Assembly (NCBI GenBank): GCA_015067975.1
Contig: SVLK01000002.1
Coordinates: 1-64,000 of the forward strand
Length of the DNA: 64,000 bases
Direction of reading: 5' to 3'
DNA from: Oscillospiraceae bacterium
GTDB lineage: Bacteria; Bacillota; Clostridia; Oscillospirales; Oscillospiraceae
Positions 5,499-18,035 of the stretch are shown here, one piece after another. The position numbers were made by a program, and so were the translations under genes. The notes beneath the pieces were generated by a model. It was not told the DNA's origin, did not search any database, and was given only the letters and a program-made list of their open reading frames with translations. The first letter of the stretch is position 1. Each line of letters starts with the position of its first letter.

Positions 5499-6817
5499 GA
5501 AAAAAGATTTTCCGCCATGTCTTCCTGATGGGGGCGGTCGTGCTTCTGCTATCTATCGGAACTGTGCGGCTGTGCTGCCTGCAGAGCACAGAGGAGATCA
5601 GCAGCTGGCCGATTCTACTGGCTGCGGCAATCCTTTTGTTACTGGTGCTGATATGGTCGATGGTGCTGGCGCGGGAGCTGGTACAGCCGATCAATGAGAT
5701 TTCGCCGGATGAGCCGAAAGATACCTATGTAGAGCTGCAGCCGCTGGTGGACAAAGTACGGTCGCAAAACAAGACCATTCGCTACCAAATGGATGAGCTG
5801 CGCCACCGCATGCGGGAGTTTACAGCGCTGACGGAACATATGAGCGAGGGCTTTTTACTGCTGGATCGGCAGGGTACGGTAATTTCCGGAAACCACAGTG
5901 CCCGTGAGCTGCTGCGCACAGAAAAGGGAAAACAGGTACTGATTGACGCTGATGCGGCGCTGCGTCAAAGCGTGGAAACAGCGCTCGCCGGTGCTCACGC
6001 CGAGCACTTGATGCATGTGCAAGAGCGGACTTACCATGTGGTGGCCGATCCGGTGCGCTCCAGCGGACAAGTGGCCGGCGCGGTGGTATTGATACTGGAT
6101 GTAACGGAGCGGGAACAGCGTGACGCACTGCGGCGGGAATTTTCGGCCAATGTATCCCATGAATTGAAAACACCGCTGACTACCATCTCCGGTTTTGCCG
6201 AGCTGATGCAGCAGGGACTGGTGCCGCCGGAAAAAATCAGTGAATTCTCGGGCGACATTTACCGCGAATGCCGCCGGCTGGTGGCACTGGTTGACGACAT
6301 CATCAAGATCTCCCGTTTGGATGAGGGGGCTGCTCCTTCAGATCGAGAGTGGGTGGACTTGTGCGAGATATGCAGCGATGTGCTGGAGCAGCTGGAAACG
6401 CCGGCGCAGCAGCATCGTGTCACACTGCAACTGCAGGGGGAGAGCGTAGAAATCTACGGTTCGCGCCGCCTTTTGCAGGAAATGGTGTATAATCTGTGCG
6501 AGAATGCTATTAAATATAACAAAGAAGGCGGCAGCGTGACGGTTAGTGTGACGCTGCAACAGGGCGCGCCGCGCCTGACGGTCAGCGACACAGGCATCGG
6601 TATTCCTTATGCCCACCAGAGTCGGGTGTTTGAACGGTTTTACCGGGTGGATAAAAGCCACAGTAAGGCTGTGGGAGGCACGGGGCTGGGACTGTCTATC
6701 GTTAAACATGCTGTGCAGTACCACTCTGCGCGGCTGGAGCTACGCAGTCAACCGGAGCAGGGAACAGAAATCACGGTGTGGTTTGATGGTCCTGCCACAG
6801 AAAGGAGCAATACATGA
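5495..6817 (+). CDS. phoR: Sensor histidine kinase (PhoR-like)
   Basis: 440-residue membrane kinase partner of the preceding regulator. Two transmembrane helices near 7-25 and 33-52 enclose a very short outside loop, so it hardly has an extracellular sensor. Then a PAS-like domain (about 100-205) and the kinase core: H-box VSHELKTP with H222, N-box NLCENAIKYN, G1 DTGIGIP and G2 GGTGLGLSIVKH. The ATG at 5495 has GGAGG upstream and overlaps the regulator stop by four bases. PhoR kinases of Gram-positives often sense phosphate through transporter/PhoU contacts rather than an outside domain, consistent with this topology. Confidence 0.9.
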   Translation: MRKKIFRHVFLMGAVVLLLSIGTVRLCCLQSTEEISSWPILLAAAILLLLVLIWSMVLARELVQPINEISPDEPKDTYVELQPLVDKVRSQNKTIRYQMDELRHRMREFTALTEHMSEGFLLLDRQGTVISGNHSARELLRTEKGKQVLIDADAALRQSVETALAGAHAEHLMHVQERTYHVVADPVRSSGQVAGAVVLILDVTEREQRDALRREFSANVSHELKTPLTTISGFAELMQQGLVPPEKISEFSGDIYRECRRLVALVDDIIKISRLDEGAAPSDREWVDLCEICSDVLEQLETPAQQHRVTLQLQGESVEIYGSRRLLQEMVYNLCENAIKYNKEGGSVTVSVTLQQGAPRLTVSDTGIGIPYAHQSRVFERFYRVDKSHSKAVGGTGLGLSIVKHAVQYHSARLELRSQPEQGTEITVWFDGPATERSNT

Positions 6818-7473
6818 TCACCTTTGATCAGATCCGAAAGAATGAAACGATCAACACCTATATCCGAAAGGCTGACGAGTCGCTGATAGAGCTGGGATAT
6901 ACGGAGCACAGCTTTGCTCATGTAGGCGCAGTGGCCAGCCGTGCCTGCTATATCATGGAAGTGCTGGGATATCCGCAGCGGGAAATTGAACTGGTACAGA
7001 TTGCGGCCTATCTTCATGATATTGGCAATCTGGTCAATCGGGTGGATCACTCTCAGTCCGGCGCTGTGATGGCGTTCCGCATTCTGGACAAGCTGGGTAT
7101 GGACGCTGCAGAGATTTCAGAGATCGTTACGGCTATTGGCAACCACGATGAGGGGACGGGACGGCCTGTCAGTCCTATGGCGGCGGCGCTGATTCTGGCG
7201 GACAAATCCGATGTGCGCCGCAGCCGCGTGCGTAATCAGGAGGAAATCAGCTTCGATATCCATGACCGTGTCAACTACTCGGTGCAGAAAGCGCAGCTGC
7301 AGATCAATGATGCGCATACGCAGATCGAATTACAGCTGACGGTAGACACGAGCTACGGCACAGTGATGGACTATTTCGAGATTTTTATGGGTCGTATGCT
7401 GATGTGCCGCAAGGCAGCGGAAAAACTGGGTTTACAATTTAAACTGACCATCAATGGCCAGCCGTTGATGTAA
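6814..7473 (+). CDS. HD-domain metal-dependent phosphohydrolase, third gene of the Pho operon
   Basis: 219-residue soluble protein with an HD fold: H in HVGAVASRA, the HD pair in AAYLHDIGN, a further His in VDHSQSGA, and later NHDEGTG and ADKSDVRRSR. It starts inside the kinase gene (ATGA at 6814) so it is translationally coupled to the two-component system. HD proteins cleave phosphomonoesters or diesters of nucleotides; the substrate is unknown. Cotranscription with phoPR suggests phosphate salvage or nucleotide signalling during phosphate stress (inference). Confidence 0.85.
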   Translation: MITFDQIRKNETINTYIRKADESLIELGYTEHSFAHVGAVASRACYIMEVLGYPQREIELVQIAAYLHDIGNLVNRVDHSQSGAVMAFRILDKLGMDAAEISEIVTAIGNHDEGTGRPVSPMAAALILADKSDVRRSRVRNQEEISFDIHDRVNYSVQKAQLQINDAHTQIELQLTVDTSYGTVMDYFEIFMGRMLMCRKAAEKLGLQFKLTINGQPLM

Positions 7474-7479
7474 GAAAGA

Positions 7480-7516
7480 AGAGGATCTTGTGTTTAATGC
7501 AAGATTCTCTTTTTCT
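7480..7516 (+). terminator. Terminator of the phoPR-HD operon
   Basis: Imperfect stem with GATCTTG pairing to CAAGAT and flanking AGAG/TCTCT, followed by T5. Confidence 0.6.
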
Positions 7517-7521
7517 GTGAT

Positions 7522-7560
7522 TTAACATAGATTTAACCTTTTTTTGGTTTCTATTTTACG
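7522..7560 (+). promoter_or_regulatory. Pho box upstream of the Na/Pi cotransporter
   Basis: TTAACA (7522) and TTAACC (7533) are 11 bp apart, and weaker TTGGTT (7544) and TTTACG (7555) continue the same register. This is the PhoP repeat pattern seen before phoP at 4724. It lies 58-96 bp before the start codon. Confidence 0.65.
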
Positions 7561-7617
7561 AAACAAGGGGTACAATGTATCTTGGATAAATTAGGAAATT
7601 GAAAGGAAAGAGGATCA

Positions 7618-9375
7618 ATGGATTTATTTGATATTTTAGCGTTGGTAGGTGGACTGAGCCTGTTTTTGTTTGGTATGAACCAGATGGGCAGCGCATTGGA
7701 AAGCCGCGCCGGCGAAGGACTAAAGACGCTGCTGAGCCGCCTGACTACCGGAAGAATGGCAGGGTTTATCACCGGCCTTGCGGTAACAGCCGTGATTCAG
7801 TCGTCTTCCGCCACCACAGTCATGGTGGTGGGCTTCGTTAACTCCGGATTAATGACGCTGCGACAGGCAATCAATGTAATCATGGGCGCCAACGTGGGCA
7901 CTACGGTGACGGCGTGGATCTTCAGCCTGACCGGTATTGAGGGCGATGCACTGTGGGTACAGCTGCTCAAGCCCACGTCCTTTACACCGATTTTGGCGCT
8001 GATCGGCATTATTTTGCAGATGGCCGGCAAGGACAGCAAGAAAAAGGATACCGGCATGATCCTGCTGGGCTTTGCTGTGCTGATGTTCGGCATGGATGCC
8101 ATGTCCGGTGCCGTGGAGGGCCTGCGCGACGTACCTCAGTTCCGCGAGATTCTGTTGATGTTCAACAACCCCTTCCTGGGGGTGTTGGCCGGTGCGCTGC
8201 TGACGGCTATTATTCAGTCTTCTTCGGCTTCTGTGGGTATTCTGCAGGCGTTGGCCTCTACTGGACAGGTGACGTACGGTGCGGCAATTCCCATTATCAT
8301 GGGCCAAAACATCGGTACATGTATTACGGCCATGCTGTCCTCTGTGGGCACCAACCGCAATGCACGGCGCGCTGCACTGGTGCATCTGTCCTTCAATGTG
8401 ATCGGTACCACCGCGTGGCTGATCGTGTTCCAGATTATCAAGACGCTGGTGGAGATCCCACTGCTGTTGTCAGGTATTGACCAATTCGGCATTGCGGTTG
8501 TCCATTCGGTATTCAACATTCTGTGCACACTCCTGCTGCTGCCGCTGAGTGGCGCACTGGAAAAGCTGGCCTGTCGCATGATCCCTGAGCCGGCTGCCAG
8601 TGCGGAGGACAAGCTGGAAGAGCTGGATGAGCGTCTGATGGCAACGCCTGCCTTGGCGGTGGAGCGCTGCCGCAACGTGACGCTGGCGATGGCTGAACTG
8701 TCCGCCAAGGCGCTGGTGGAGGCCATGAAGGAACTGACTGACCACGATGAGGAACGGGTAGAGAAAATTATGAAGGCGGAAAAGGCCGCCGACCATTATG
8801 AAGATATTCTGGGAACCTATCTGGTGAAACTCTCTGCCATGCAGTTGAACGACCGCGACAATGTGGAGTCGGCAGAACTGCTGCACCTGATCGGCGATTT
8901 TGAGCGTATTTCCGACCATGCGGTCAACGTGCTGGAGTCCGCGAAGGAACTGCGTGATAAGGGAATTGAGTTCTCTCCTGCCGGCCGCTGGGAACTGGAG
9001 CGGATGACTGCTGCTGTTACGGAAATCGTGGAGTTGGCAATGCGCGCCTTTATGACCAATGATATGGAAGCTGCTGTGCAGGTAGAGCCGCTGGAGGAAG
9101 TGGTGGATACACTGAAAGAGCAGCTGCGCGCCCGCCACATCCTGCGTCTGCAGCGGGGCGAGTGCTCTATTGAAGCTGGTTTTATCTGGTCCGATCTGCT
9201 GACCAATCTGGAGCGTGTGGCTGACCACTGCTCCAATATTGCCGGCTGCGTGCTGGAAATGCGCCACAAGCGCTTCAATCTGCACGACTATCTGCACGCT
9301 GTGCGCAAGGACAGTCCCGAGTTTGCAGCCAGCTATGACACCTATGCCCGCAAGTATTCGTTAATGCAGGAGTAA
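7618..9375 (+). CDS. Na+/phosphate cotransporter with C-terminal PhoU domain
   Basis: 585-residue NptA/YjbB-type importer of inorganic phosphate coupled to Na+. The N-terminal half (1-310) has two Na/Pi_cotrans repeats with the duplicated signature QSSSATTVM and QSSSASVGI. The C-terminal part (about 340-560) is a helical PhoU-like domain (LIGDFERISDHAVNV and NLERVADHCSNI). Good SD (GAAAGGAAAGAGGA) before ATG 7618. It sits downstream of phoPR with its own Pho box, so it is likely induced at low phosphate. No Pst ABC genes occur here, so this may be the local high-demand phosphate route. Confidence 0.93.
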   Translation: MDLFDILALVGGLSLFLFGMNQMGSALESRAGEGLKTLLSRLTTGRMAGFITGLAVTAVIQSSSATTVMVVGFVNSGLMTLRQAINVIMGANVGTTVTAWIFSLTGIEGDALWVQLLKPTSFTPILALIGIILQMAGKDSKKKDTGMILLGFAVLMFGMDAMSGAVEGLRDVPQFREILLMFNNPFLGVLAGALLTAIIQSSSASVGILQALASTGQVTYGAAIPIIMGQNIGTCITAMLSSVGTNRNARRAALVHLSFNVIGTTAWLIVFQIIKTLVEIPLLLSGIDQFGIAVVHSVFNILCTLLLLPLSGALEKLACRMIPEPAASAEDKLEELDERLMATPALAVERCRNVTLAMAELSAKALVEAMKELTDHDEERVEKIMKAEKAADHYEDILGTYLVKLSAMQLNDRDNVESAELLHLIGDFERISDHAVNVLESAKELRDKGIEFSPAGRWELERMTAAVTEIVELAMRAFMTNDMEAAVQVEPLEEVVDTLKEQLRARHILRLQRGECSIEAGFIWSDLLTNLERVADHCSNIAGCVLEMRHKRFNLHDYLHAVRKDSPEFAASYDTYARKYSLMQE

Positions 9376-9377
9376 TC

Positions 9378-9406
9378 TTGTCAAAGTAAGAAGATACGTG
9401 TATAAT
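9378..9406 (+). promoter_or_regulatory. Promoter of the COG2426 gene
   Basis: TTGTCA (9378-9383), 17-bp spacer, consensus TATAAT (9401-9406), immediately after the preceding stop codon. Confidence 0.7.
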
Positions 9407-9438
9407 ACAGAAGAAATTTATTGTTGCGAGGAACTGCT

Positions 9439-9924
9439 ATGACAACTGCCCAAAACTGCCTGCTGGTGTTTTTCATTTCCATGGTGCCGCTGATCGAACT
9501 GCGTGGCGCGATTCCCTACGGCGTGCTGTTCGGTATGCCGCTGTGGCTGACGTATATCATTGCCATTGCAGGCAATATGCTGCCGGTACCTATTATTTAC
9601 CTGTTTGCGCGCCGTGTGCTGGAATGGGGCGCAGACAAGCCGGTGATCGGCGGTATGTTCAGTTTCTTTTTGAAGAAGGGAGAACGTGCCGGTGAAAAGC
9701 TGCAGGCCAAGGCAGGCCGCGGGCTTTATTGGGCGTTGCTGCTGTTTGTGGGCATTCCGCTGCCCGGTACCGGTGCATGGACCGGTACGCTGGCAGCCAG
9801 CCTGCTGAAAATGGATTTTAAAAAGAGCGTGCTGGCATGCATGGGTGGCGTGCTGCTGGCAGGCTGCATCATGGGTGCGCTGAGCTTGCTGGGTGTGTCT
9901 GCGTTTGGCGTTATTGCAGGGTAA
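9439..9924 (+). CDS. Small membrane protein of the COG2426 'small multidrug export' family
   Basis: 161 residues with about five hydrophobic segments and the family's conserved stretches: PLIELRGAIPYG near the N-terminus, GNMLPVP, and FVGIPLPGTGAWTG in the middle. ATG 9439 is chosen because GAGGA precedes it by 7 bp; the in-frame TTG 9421 lacks an SD. The family name is historical and the function unproven; these proteins have the SNARE-associated/DedA-like hairpin motif. Monocistronic between a consensus promoter and a strong terminator. Confidence 0.85.
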   Translation: MTTAQNCLLVFFISMVPLIELRGAIPYGVLFGMPLWLTYIIAIAGNMLPVPIIYLFARRVLEWGADKPVIGGMFSFFLKKGERAGEKLQAKAGRGLYWALLLFVGIPLPGTGAWTGTLAASLLKMDFKKSVLACMGGVLLAGCIMGALSLLGVSAFGVIAG

Positions 9925-9925
9925 A

Positions 9926-9963
9926 AAAAGCAGACTTTCCCATTGGGGGAAAGTCTGCTTTTT
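9926..9963 (+). terminator. Strong rho-independent terminator
   Basis: Perfect 16-bp stem (9926-9941 with 9947-9962), 5-nt loop, T-run. The following 227 bp to the ATPase operon contain no supportable gene. Confidence 0.9.
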
Positions 9964-10190
9964 GATTTGGGAATAAAATTTTGAAAGGGTTTCACAAAAA
10001 AAGTAATAGCGCAAGCATGAAGAATGTGTTAAGATAAGGCGGGGGCAGTTGAGAACACCGATGCAAATAAGCGCGGGTGTTGCAATTGCCATATCCTATG
10101 ACAGGAAGAGAAGCGTATACTGTTAAGTGAGAAAACATGTGGTTAGAATGACACTTGTGAAAAAATCCCACGCAGAAAGGCGGTGAAACG

Positions 10191-10505
10191 ATGTATCTGG
10201 AAACGGTGAAACAAATCGCTGCGGTGGAAAACGAGATGGAGCTGGCAACGGCGGCCGCTCGCGCCCAGGTACAGCAAAAACTGGCGGAGGCGGAAAAGGC
10301 AGGTAAGGAACTGCTGCAATCCACGCGTGTACAGGTGAAAAAGCAGCGCGAAGAAGCGCTGGCACAGGCGGCACAAAAAGCGCTGCAGCAGCATGAAGCG
10401 GCTATGCAGGCAGCAGCTGCAGACGGTGAGCAAGTGCGCCACGTCGCCATGGGACGCATGGAGTGTGCGGTGGACGAAATCGTCAGAAGGGTGGTTGAAC
10501 GGTAA
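10191..10505 (+). CDS. V-type ATPase peripheral stalk subunit (G/H type)
   Basis: 104-residue, almost wholly alpha-helical coiled-coil protein rich in Ala, Gln, Glu and Lys (QQKLAEAEKAGKELL). As first gene of the ATPase operon it matches the heterodimeric stalk partner of subunit E, linking the membrane and catalytic sectors. SD AAAGGCGG precedes ATG 10191. The next gene starts directly at its stop codon. Low-complexity sequence makes identification depend mainly on operon position. Confidence 0.8.
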   Translation: MYLETVKQIAAVENEMELATAAARAQVQQKLAEAEKAGKELLQSTRVQVKKQREEALAQAAQKALQQHEAAMQAAAADGEQVRHVAMGRMECAVDEIVRRVVER

Positions 10506-12939
<2,434 letters not shown>

Positions 12940-12955
12940 GGCGGAGGTACGCCTT

Positions 12956-13540
12956 ATGAAGGGTTTGGAAAAGATTACCGAGCGCATCCGCGCTGATGCT
13001 CAGTCGGAGATCCGAGCCATCTGTGCCGAGGGCGATGCGCGCGCCGCGGAGGTGACCGCCTCCTATCAGGCGCAGGCGCAGCAACTGATCTCGCAGGAGA
13101 GCGAGCGCACGGCGCAGGCGGTGGAAACGCTGCTGCAGCGCGGCGAGCGCGGCGATGTGATGGAGCAGAGCAAGGCGCTGCTGGGTGTGAAGCAGGAGTG
13201 TCTGGACGAGGCATTCCGCCTGGCTGAACAGAAGCTGCGCGATCTGCCCCGTGACGAGTATGCCGAGGTGCTGGCGAAAATCGCTGCATCTGCCGGCAGC
13301 GGTGATGAGGAAGTGATCCTCAGCGCCGAGGATGCTGCGGCCATCGGTGCAACGGTGGTGAAGCGTGCCAACGAGCTGAAACAGGGCGCAGCGTTCACTT
13401 TGTCCGGCGAGACACGGCCGCTGGAGGGCGGATTGGTGCTCAAGCGCGGCGCGGTGGAGGTCAACTGTGCCTTTGCCACGCAGCTGCGGCTGCTGCGGCA
13501 GACTATGGCCGCCGATGTGGCTGCCATCCTATTTTCCTGA
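12956..13540 (+). CDS. atpE: V-type ATP synthase subunit E (peripheral stalk)
   Basis: 194 residues: helical N-terminus (1-100) rich in Glu/Gln/Ala for pairing with the G/H-type stalk subunit, and a globular C-terminal domain (about 110-194) containing RPLEGGLVLKRGAVEVNC, a motif of the E family. SD GGCGGAGG precedes ATG 12956. Part of the continuous ATPase operon. Confidence 0.9.
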   Translation: MKGLEKITERIRADAQSEIRAICAEGDARAAEVTASYQAQAQQLISQESERTAQAVETLLQRGERGDVMEQSKALLGVKQECLDEAFRLAEQKLRDLPRDEYAEVLAKIAASAGSGDEEVILSAEDAAAIGATVVKRANELKQGAAFTLSGETRPLEGGLVLKRGAVEVNCAFATQLRLLRQTMAADVAAILFS

Positions 13541-13559
13541 GTAGAAAGGGGGTACCCCT

Positions 13560-14558
13560 TTGAGCGCAAAACGTAAGGACACAGACTATCTGTGCCTCAG
13601 TGCCCAGATCCGCAGCATGGAACGCAATTTGCTGGATCGAGCGCGCATGGAGCGGATGCTGGAAGCACCCACTATGGACGAGGCGGTACGCATCGTGACG
13701 GAGCTGGGTTACGAAGCTTTCGATCCCGGCAGTGATGCTTCGCTGAACCGGACGCTGCTGCAGCGGCGCGTGGCGTTGTTTGAAGACCTCTGCCGCCGTG
13801 CACCGGAAGGCGAGATCGTCGATGTGTTCAAGCTGAAATACGATTATCACAATCTGAAAGTGCTGATTAAGAGCCGCGGTGCCGATGCTTCGGCGCTGCT
13901 GGTAGATGCAGGCCGCGTGGCCGCCGATACCATGGCACGCCACCGCCGCGACGACGGCAACTGGGACTTCCTTGGCGCTGCTATGGCGACAGCCGCCAAA
14001 GAAGCGGAGCGGGTACTGGCGGAGACCGGCGATCCCCAGCGCAGTGACGCGCTGCTGGATCGGGCTTATTTTGCCGAGATGCTCTCGCTGGCGGAAAAGG
14101 CCAAGTGCGACTATTTGCTGGACTATGTGCGATCTACCATCGATGCGGCCAATCTGCGCAGCGTGATCCGCACTTTGCGCATGGGACGCAGCGCCGGTTT
14201 TTTGAAAGAGGTTCTGTTTGCCGGCGGTACAGTCAGCGTGGATGCTGCCCTGAAAGCGGCGGTCAACGGCGAAGTGGAGCAGACCTACCGCAGCACACCG
14301 CTGCGACAGGCAGCACAGGCAGGACAGGAAGCCGTGGAAAGCGGCGGAAGCCTCACCACGTTCGAGAAACTGTGCGATGATGCAGTGCTCGGGCAGGCCG
14401 GCAAGGCGCGGCGGATCCCCTTCGGCGTGGAGGTGGTCATCGGTTATGTGGCTGCCTGTGAGGCAGAACTGACCAACCTGCGTATTATCCTGACGGGGCG
14501 TATGGCCGGATTGAAGGCCGATACGATCCGGGAAAGGCTGCGTGAATCCTATGTATAA
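13560..14558 (+). CDS. atpC: V-type ATP synthase subunit C (d-like rotor collar)
   Basis: 332-residue helical protein that caps the K ring and receives the central axle. Starts at TTG 13560 behind AAAGGGGG; no in-frame ATG occurs until well inside the domain. Family features include VFKLKYDYHNLKVLIKSR and FGVEVVIGYVAACEAELTNLR. Overlaps the start of subunit F. Confidence 0.92.
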   Translation: MSAKRKDTDYLCLSAQIRSMERNLLDRARMERMLEAPTMDEAVRIVTELGYEAFDPGSDASLNRTLLQRRVALFEDLCRRAPEGEIVDVFKLKYDYHNLKVLIKSRGADASALLVDAGRVAADTMARHRRDDGNWDFLGAAMATAAKEAERVLAETGDPQRSDALLDRAYFAEMLSLAEKAKCDYLLDYVRSTIDAANLRSVIRTLRMGRSAGFLKEVLFAGGTVSVDAALKAAVNGEVEQTYRSTPLRQAAQAGQEAVESGGSLTTFEKLCDDAVLGQAGKARRIPFGVEVVIGYVAACEAELTNLRIILTGRMAGLKADTIRERLRESYV

Positions 14559-14859
14559 GATTGCTGTCATGGGTGACCGGGACAGCGTGCTGGGCTTCAA
14601 GGCTTTGGGGCTGGACGTGTACTTTGTGGAGGACACCGACACGGCCCGCCGCACGCTGCACCACCTGGCCGGCGAGAATTATGCCGTTATTTATATGACC
14701 GAACAGCTGGCACAGCACCTGACGGGCGAAATTGCCCGCTACAAAGACGCGGTGATGCCCGCCATCATCTTCATCCCCGGTAAGTCCGGCTCTCTGGGCC
14801 TGGGCGAAGCGGGCCTGAAGAGTGCGGTGGAACGGGCGGTCGGCGCCGATATTTCCTAA
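14542..14859 (+). CDS. atpF: V-type ATP synthase subunit F (central axle)
   Basis: About 102-105 residues, Rossmann-like domain ([19 protein letters not shown]) and C-terminal helix. F binds D to build the rotating axle. Start is GTG 14542 (4 bp after GGGAAAGG) or ATG 14551; the latter gives the usual family N-terminus but a longer SD gap. Overlaps subunit C by 8-17 bp. Confidence 0.9.
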   Translation: MNPMYKIAVMGDRDSVLGFKALGLDVYFVEDTDTARRTLHHLAGENYAVIYMTEQLAQHLTGEIARYKDAVMPAIIFIPGKSGSLGLGEAGLKSAVERAVGADIS

Positions 14860-14881
14860 ATCAGAGAAAGGAAATGACAAT

Positions 14882-16654
14882 ATGGGTAAAGTAATCAAAG
14901 TCTCCGGCCCGCTGGTGGTAGCCAACGGCCTGTCCGATGCCAACATGGCGGACGTGGTCCGTGTAGGCCCCCAGCGCCTGATCGGAGAGATCCTGAATAT
15001 GACCGGTGATCAGGCCTCTATCCAGGTCTATGAGGAGACCGGCGGTCTGGGCCCCGGCGCTGAGGTGGTTACCACCGGTGCGCCGCTGAGCGTGGAGCTG
15101 GGCCCCGGCCTGATCGAGAATATTTACGACGGCATCCAGCGCCCGTTGGAGGAGATCGTCAAACGCGTAGGTTCCAACATCACCCGCGGCATTGAGGTGC
15201 CGCCCCTGCCCCGTGATAAGCAGTGGGCTTTCACTCCTGTGGCCAAAGTGGGCGACAAGGTGGTAGGCGGCGACGTACTGGGTACCGTGCCGGAAACGAC
15301 GGTGGTGCTGCACAAGATCATGGTGCCCAATGGCGTCAGCGGTACGGTGGAGTGGGTTGCCGAGGAAGGTAACTACACCATCGAGCAGACGATCGCCCGG
15401 GTAAAAACCGACAAGGGCGAGGTAAAGGAACTGACCATGGTACAGAAGTGGCCGGTTCGCGTGGGCCGTCCCTATCGCCGTAAGTTCCCGCCTACGGCAC
15501 CGCTGCAGTCCGGCCAGCGCGTGATCGACACCATGTTCCCCATCGCCAAGGGCGGTACGGCTGCCGTACCCGGCCCCTTTGGCTCCGGTAAGACGGTGGT
15601 ACAGCATCAGCTGGCCAAGTGGTCTGACGTGGATATTGTGGTGTACATCGGCTGCGGTGAGCGCGGCAACGAGATGACCGACGTTCTGCGTGAGTTCCCC
15701 GAACTGACCGACCCCCGCACCGGCGAGACGCTGATGAAGCGCACGGTGCTGATCGCCAACACCTCCGATATGCCGGTGGCTGCCCGCGAGGCATCTGTCT
15801 ATACCGGCATTACCATCGCCGAGTATTTCCGCGATATGGGCTACGATGTGGCCGTGATCGCCGACTCCACTTCCCGTTGGGCTGAAGCTTTGCGCGAGAT
15901 GTCCGGCCGTCTGGAAGAGATGCCCGGTGAAGAAGGCTATCCCGCTTACCTTGCCTCTCGCCTTGCACAGTTCTATGAGCGTGCCGGCGTGGTGGAGTGC
16001 ATGGGCAGCGAGGGTCGCCGCGGCACGCTGACCGCGGTGGGCGCCGTGTCGCCTCCCGGCGGTGACCTCTCCGAACCTGTGGCACAGGGCACCATGCGTA
16101 TTGTTAAGGTGTTCTGGGCGCTGGATGCATCGCTGGCATATCGCCGCCATTTCCCCGCCATCAACTGGCTGACATCCTACTCGCTGTATCTGGACTCTGT
16201 GGGTCCGTGGTTTGACGAGCATCTGGGTGAGCAGTTTATGGCCGACCGCGGCCGCGCCATGCACCTGTTGCAGGAGGAGAATGAACTTAACGAAATCGTG
16301 CAGTTGGTAGGTAAGGATTCCCTCAGCCCCGGCGACCAGCTGACGCTGGAAGTGGCCCGCATGCTGCGTGAGGACTTCCTGCAGCAGAACGCCTTTATGG
16401 ATGTGGACTCCTACTCCAGCTTTGACAGACAGAAGAAGCTGCTGGGCTTGGTGCTGCGCTATGAAACGCTCTCCCGCGCTGCATTGGAGCAGGGCGTGGA
16501 AGCCCAGAAGGTGTTTGACCTGCCGGCCCGTGAAGAGATTGGCCGTGCCAAATACGAGGAGGCGGATGCTTACAGCGCCGCTTACGAGAAGATCGAGGCT
16601 GCTATGGAGCAGCAGATCGAAGAGCTCATCAGGAAAGTGGGTGAATTCGAATGA
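14882..16654 (+). CDS. atpA: V-type ATP synthase catalytic subunit A
   Basis: 590 residues, catalytic nucleotide-binding subunit. Order: beta-barrel ([15 protein letters not shown]), the A-type bulge domain (about 115-185), the ATP-binding domain with P-loop [14 protein letters not shown] and catalytic [16 protein letters not shown], and helical C-terminus. ATG 14882 follows GAAAGGA; an upstream in-frame ATG lies inside atpF and is rejected. Its stop overlaps the next start. Confidence 0.97.
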   Translation: MGKVIKVSGPLVVANGLSDANMADVVRVGPQRLIGEILNMTGDQASIQVYEETGGLGPGAEVVTTGAPLSVELGPGLIENIYDGIQRPLEEIVKRVGSNITRGIEVPPLPRDKQWAFTPVAKVGDKVVGGDVLGTVPETTVVLHKIMVPNGVSGTVEWVAEEGNYTIEQTIARVKTDKGEVKELTMVQKWPVRVGRPYRRKFPPTAPLQSGQRVIDTMFPIAKGGTAAVPGPFGSGKTVVQHQLAKWSDVDIVVYIGCGERGNEMTDVLREFPELTDPRTGETLMKRTVLIANTSDMPVAAREASVYTGITIAEYFRDMGYDVAVIADSTSRWAEALREMSGRLEEMPGEEGYPAYLASRLAQFYERAGVVECMGSEGRRGTLTAVGAVSPPGGDLSEPVAQGTMRIVKVFWALDASLAYRRHFPAINWLTSYSLYLDSVGPWFDEHLGEQFMADRGRAMHLLQEENELNEIVQLVGKDSLSPGDQLTLEVARMLREDFLQQNAFMDVDSYSSFDRQKKLLGLVLRYETLSRAALEQGVEAQKVFDLPAREEIGRAKYEEADAYSAAYEKIEAAMEQQIEELIRKVGEFE

Positions 16655-18027
16655 TGAAGGAATACCGTACCATACGCGAAGTATCCGGCCCCTTGATGGT
16701 GGTGGAGCAGGTGGAGGGCGTCACCTATGACGAACTGGCCGAGATCGAACTCCATGACGGTACTGTACGCCGCTGCAAGGTACTGGAAGTCAACGGCGAT
16801 AAGGCTGTGGTGCAGCTGTTTGAGAGCTCTGCCGGTATTAACCTGCGTGACTCTAAGATCCGCTTTTTGGGTCATCCCCTGCAGTTGGCGGTGTCCGGCG
16901 ACATGCTGGGCCGCGTGTTCAACGGCATGGGTGAGCCCATCGACGGCGGCCCCGCGCTGCTGGCTGAGAAGTATCTGGATATCAACGGCCTGCCCATGAA
17001 TCCAGCCGCCCGCGACTATCCCGATGAGTTTATTCAGACCGGTGTTTCTTCTATCGACGGATTGAACACGCTGGTGCGCGGCCAGAAGCTGCCCATTTTC
17101 TCCGGCAGCGGTTTGCCCCACGCGCAGCTGGCGGCACAGATTGCCCGCCAGGCCCGCGTGCTGGATGATGCCTCCAACTTCGCCGTGGTGTTTGCCGCCA
17201 TCGGCATCACCTTTGAGGAGTCTGAATTCTTCGTGCAGGAGTTCCGCCGTACCGGCGCAATCGACCGCACGGTGCTCTTTACCAATCTGGCCAACGACCC
17301 AGCCGTGGAGCGTATCGCAACGCCCCGCATGGCTTTGACCGCTGCAGAGTATCTGGCTTTTGAAAAGAACATGCACGTGCTGGTGATCCTGACCGATATC
17401 ACCAATTATGCAGAAGCTCTGCGTGAAGTGTCCGCCGCCCGCAAGGAAGTGCCGGGTCGCCGCGGCTACCCCGGTTACCTGTATACCGACCTTGCCACCA
17501 TGTACGAGCGCGCCGGCCGTAAGCTGGGCTGCCCCGGCAGCGTGACGATGATTCCGATCCTCACCATGCCTGAGGACGACAAGACTCACCCTATCCCCGA
17601 CCTGACCGGCTACATCACCGAGGGTCAGATCATCCTCTCCCGCGATTTGTACCGCAAGGGCATCCTGCCTCCCGTGGACGTACTGCCCAGCCTGAGCCGT
17701 CTGAAGGACAAGGGCGTAGGTGCAGGCAAGACCCGTGAGGACCATGCCCCTACCATGAACCAGTTGTTTGCTGCCTATGCTTCCGGCAAGGAGGCCAAGG
17801 AGCTGATGACCATTCTGGGTGAGGCAGCGCTGACGCCGGTGGACCTGAAGTTTGCCAAGTTTGCCGATGAGTTTGAAAAACAGTATGTTTCTCAGGGCTT
17901 TGAGGAGAACCGCACCATCATTCAGACGCTGGATCTGGGCTGGGATCTGCTGAGCATGCTGCCTCGCGGTGAACTGAAACGTATCAAGGGCGAGATGGTG
18001 GATAAATACCTCCCCAAGAAAGACTGA
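16651..18027 (+). CDS. atpB: V-type ATP synthase regulatory subunit B
   Basis: 458 residues, non-catalytic partner of subunit A in the hexamer. Lacks a canonical P-loop ([14 protein letters not shown]), as usual for B, but keeps the Arg-containing [15 protein letters not shown] region. The start overlaps the atpA stop (two adjacent ATGs, 16651 and 16654). Confidence 0.97.
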   Translation: MMKEYRTIREVSGPLMVVEQVEGVTYDELAEIELHDGTVRRCKVLEVNGDKAVVQLFESSAGINLRDSKIRFLGHPLQLAVSGDMLGRVFNGMGEPIDGGPALLAEKYLDINGLPMNPAARDYPDEFIQTGVSSIDGLNTLVRGQKLPIFSGSGLPHAQLAAQIARQARVLDDASNFAVVFAAIGITFEESEFFVQEFRRTGAIDRTVLFTNLANDPAVERIATPRMALTAAEYLAFEKNMHVLVILTDITNYAEALREVSAARKEVPGRRGYPGYLYTDLATMYERAGRKLGCPGSVTMIPILTMPEDDKTHPIPDLTGYITEGQIILSRDLYRKGILPPVDVLPSLSRLKDKGVGAGKTREDHAPTMNQLFAAYASGKEAKELMTILGEAALTPVDLKFAKFADEFEKQYVSQGFEENRTIIQTLDLGWDLLSMLPRGELKRIKGEMVDKYLPKKD

Positions 18028-18035
18028 GGTGAGCC

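Noticed and set aside
14861-16264. A 467-codon minus-strand frame opposite atpA
   Set aside because: Antisense to a conserved V-ATPase subunit with no own start signal or family.
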